Assembly: GCF_022170785.1 (NCBI RefSeq)
Contig: NZ_CP081870.1
Coordinates: 3,460,001-3,524,000, forward strand
Reading direction: 5' to 3'
Source: Rossellomorea marisflavi
Lineage (GTDB): Bacteria; Bacillota; Bacilli; Bacillales; Bacillaceae_B
Length of the DNA: 64,000 nt
The notes beneath the pieces are model-generated. The model had not been told where the DNA came from. It worked only from the letters and a program-made list of their open reading frames with translations, and searched no databases. Position numbers and translations under genes: made by a program. This document shows positions 63,454 through 64,000 of this stretch, one piece after another. How positions within the stretch are numbered: position 1 is the first letter of the stretch; each line of letters opens with the position of its first letter.

Positions 63454-64000
63454 GATGTCACCTCTTTGATGGCTTCCGACACGGTGAATTTCCCCGTGTA
63501 GAGGGATTTGCCGCAGATGGCTCCGCTCACGCCACTTTCCTTCAGCGTCTTCAGGTCCTGAAGGGAGCTTACACCGCCTGAAGCAATGACGGAAGCGCCG
63601 GTGGCCCGAGCCAGTTCCCGGTTCGCTTCGACGTTGGGCCCGGAAAGCATCCCGTCTGTTGCGATATCCGTGAAGATGAAGGTCTTCGCCCCTGCATCCG
63701 CAAGGTCCTTCCCTAAATCCACGGCTTTGAGCTCCGACGTCTCAAGCCAGCCGTGTGTGGCCACATAGCCATCCTTCGCATCGAGCCCGATGACGATGCG
63801 GTAACCCCCATAGCGCTTGATCCAGGATTTTACGAGTTCCGTTTGGGATACAGCGATGCTCCCAAGGATGACACGATCGACTCCTGCATCAAGATAATAC
63901 TCGATATCATTTTCCGTACGGATTCCTCCGCCGATCTGCACCTTGGCACCAAGGTTTTTAGCGACATTCAGCACATGCTCCCCGTTGACCCGGGAGCCCG
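63447..64000 (-). CDS. hisA: ProFAR isomerase HisA (5' end outside the window)
   Basis: The frame stays open to the window edge; about 184 C-terminal residues are present. Visible are [30 protein letters not shown], the catalytic Asp in [28 protein letters not shown] and [13 protein letters not shown]. The missing part is the first 60 or so residues with the first catalytic Asp. An apparent GTG start at 63974 is internal. It belongs to the histidine operon before hisF. Confidence 0.96.
   Translation of the reverse strand, partial: GSRVNGEHVLNVAKNLGAKVQIGGGIRTENDIEYYLDAGVDRVILGSIAVSQTELVKSWIKRYGGYRIVIGLDAKDGYVATHGWLETSELKAVDLGKDLADAGAKTFIFTDIATDGMLSGPNVEANRELARATGASVIASGGVSSLQDLKTLKESGVSGAICGKSLYTGKFTVSEAIKEVTSC

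Overview
The window is a chromosomal segment from a low-GC Gram-positive, Bacillus-like bacterium (family Bacillaceae; I cannot fix the genus). The evidence is the gene content and order: cggR-gapA-pgk-tpiA-gpmI, sigL, clpP, crh-whiA-mgfK(yvcK)-rapZ(yvcJ)-nudix, trxB, tnrA and hisA-hisF-hisI, with protein sequences very close to the B. subtilis versions, strong AGGAGG-type ribosome sites and GTG/TTG starts.

Layout. 1-4.4 kb: central glycolysis operon on the minus strand, led by its repressor CggR with a recognisable CggR operator. 4.4-8.1 kb: glutaredoxin-like protein, sigma-54, an acetyltransferase, a small membrane protein and a lipoprotein. 8.2-16.9 kb: an envelope block with an OmpR-type two-component system, a BcrC-type undecaprenyl-pyrophosphate phosphatase, two DedA proteins, a polysaccharide deacetylase, a GT28-type glycolipid glycosyltransferase and a YhgE/Pip-like export permease divergent from a TetR regulator. 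17.3-20.3 kb: SDR oxidoreductase, AGE-family sugar epimerase/isomerase and a YtvA-type LOV-STAS blue-light photoreceptor.

20.6-35.1 kb is an AT-rich accessory region and mostly a decayed prophage beside tRNA-Arg(CCG). It holds a wrecked tyrosine integrase, an ImmA/IrrE remnant, an N-terminally truncated DnaB helicase, a RuvC-like resolvase, ArpU, small phage proteins, HNH nuclease, terminase small subunit and a broken terminase large subunit. Cargo or passenger genes include a PD-(D/E)XK nuclease, a DinB-fold protein, an RsbR-type stressosome protein, an Ltp-domain protein, a methyltransferase/LysR pair and an ISL3 transposase remnant.

35.3-41.3 kb: MBL-fold hydrolase, clpP with a CtsR operator on its promoter, a histidine phosphatase, and a VmlR-type ABC-F antibiotic-resistance factor with a promoter, leader peptide and terminator/antiterminator. 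41.3-51.8 kb: a compact six-gene operon that couples an HPt-REC-GGDEF-REC protein, a HEAT-repeat membrane protein, a processive-type GT2 glycosyltransferase, a membrane-anchored glycosidase-like protein, a CheY-like regulator and a hybrid histidine kinase. It looks like a phosphorelay- and c-di-GMP-linked exopolysaccharide machine and is the best candidate in the window for an undescribed system. 52.1-55.8 kb: crh, whiA, mgfK, rapZ and nudix. 56-59 kb: SGNH hydrolase, VOC protein, GC-rich repeats and tnrA. 59.1-64 kb: FbpA-like small protein, trxB, a TPR protein and the end of the histidine operon; hisA runs off the edge.

A GC-rich structured repeat of about 130 bp occurs as an inverted pair 16 kb apart (40.5 and 57.0 kb), as a tandem set (57.9-58.6 kb) and as a diverged copy at 8.2 kb.
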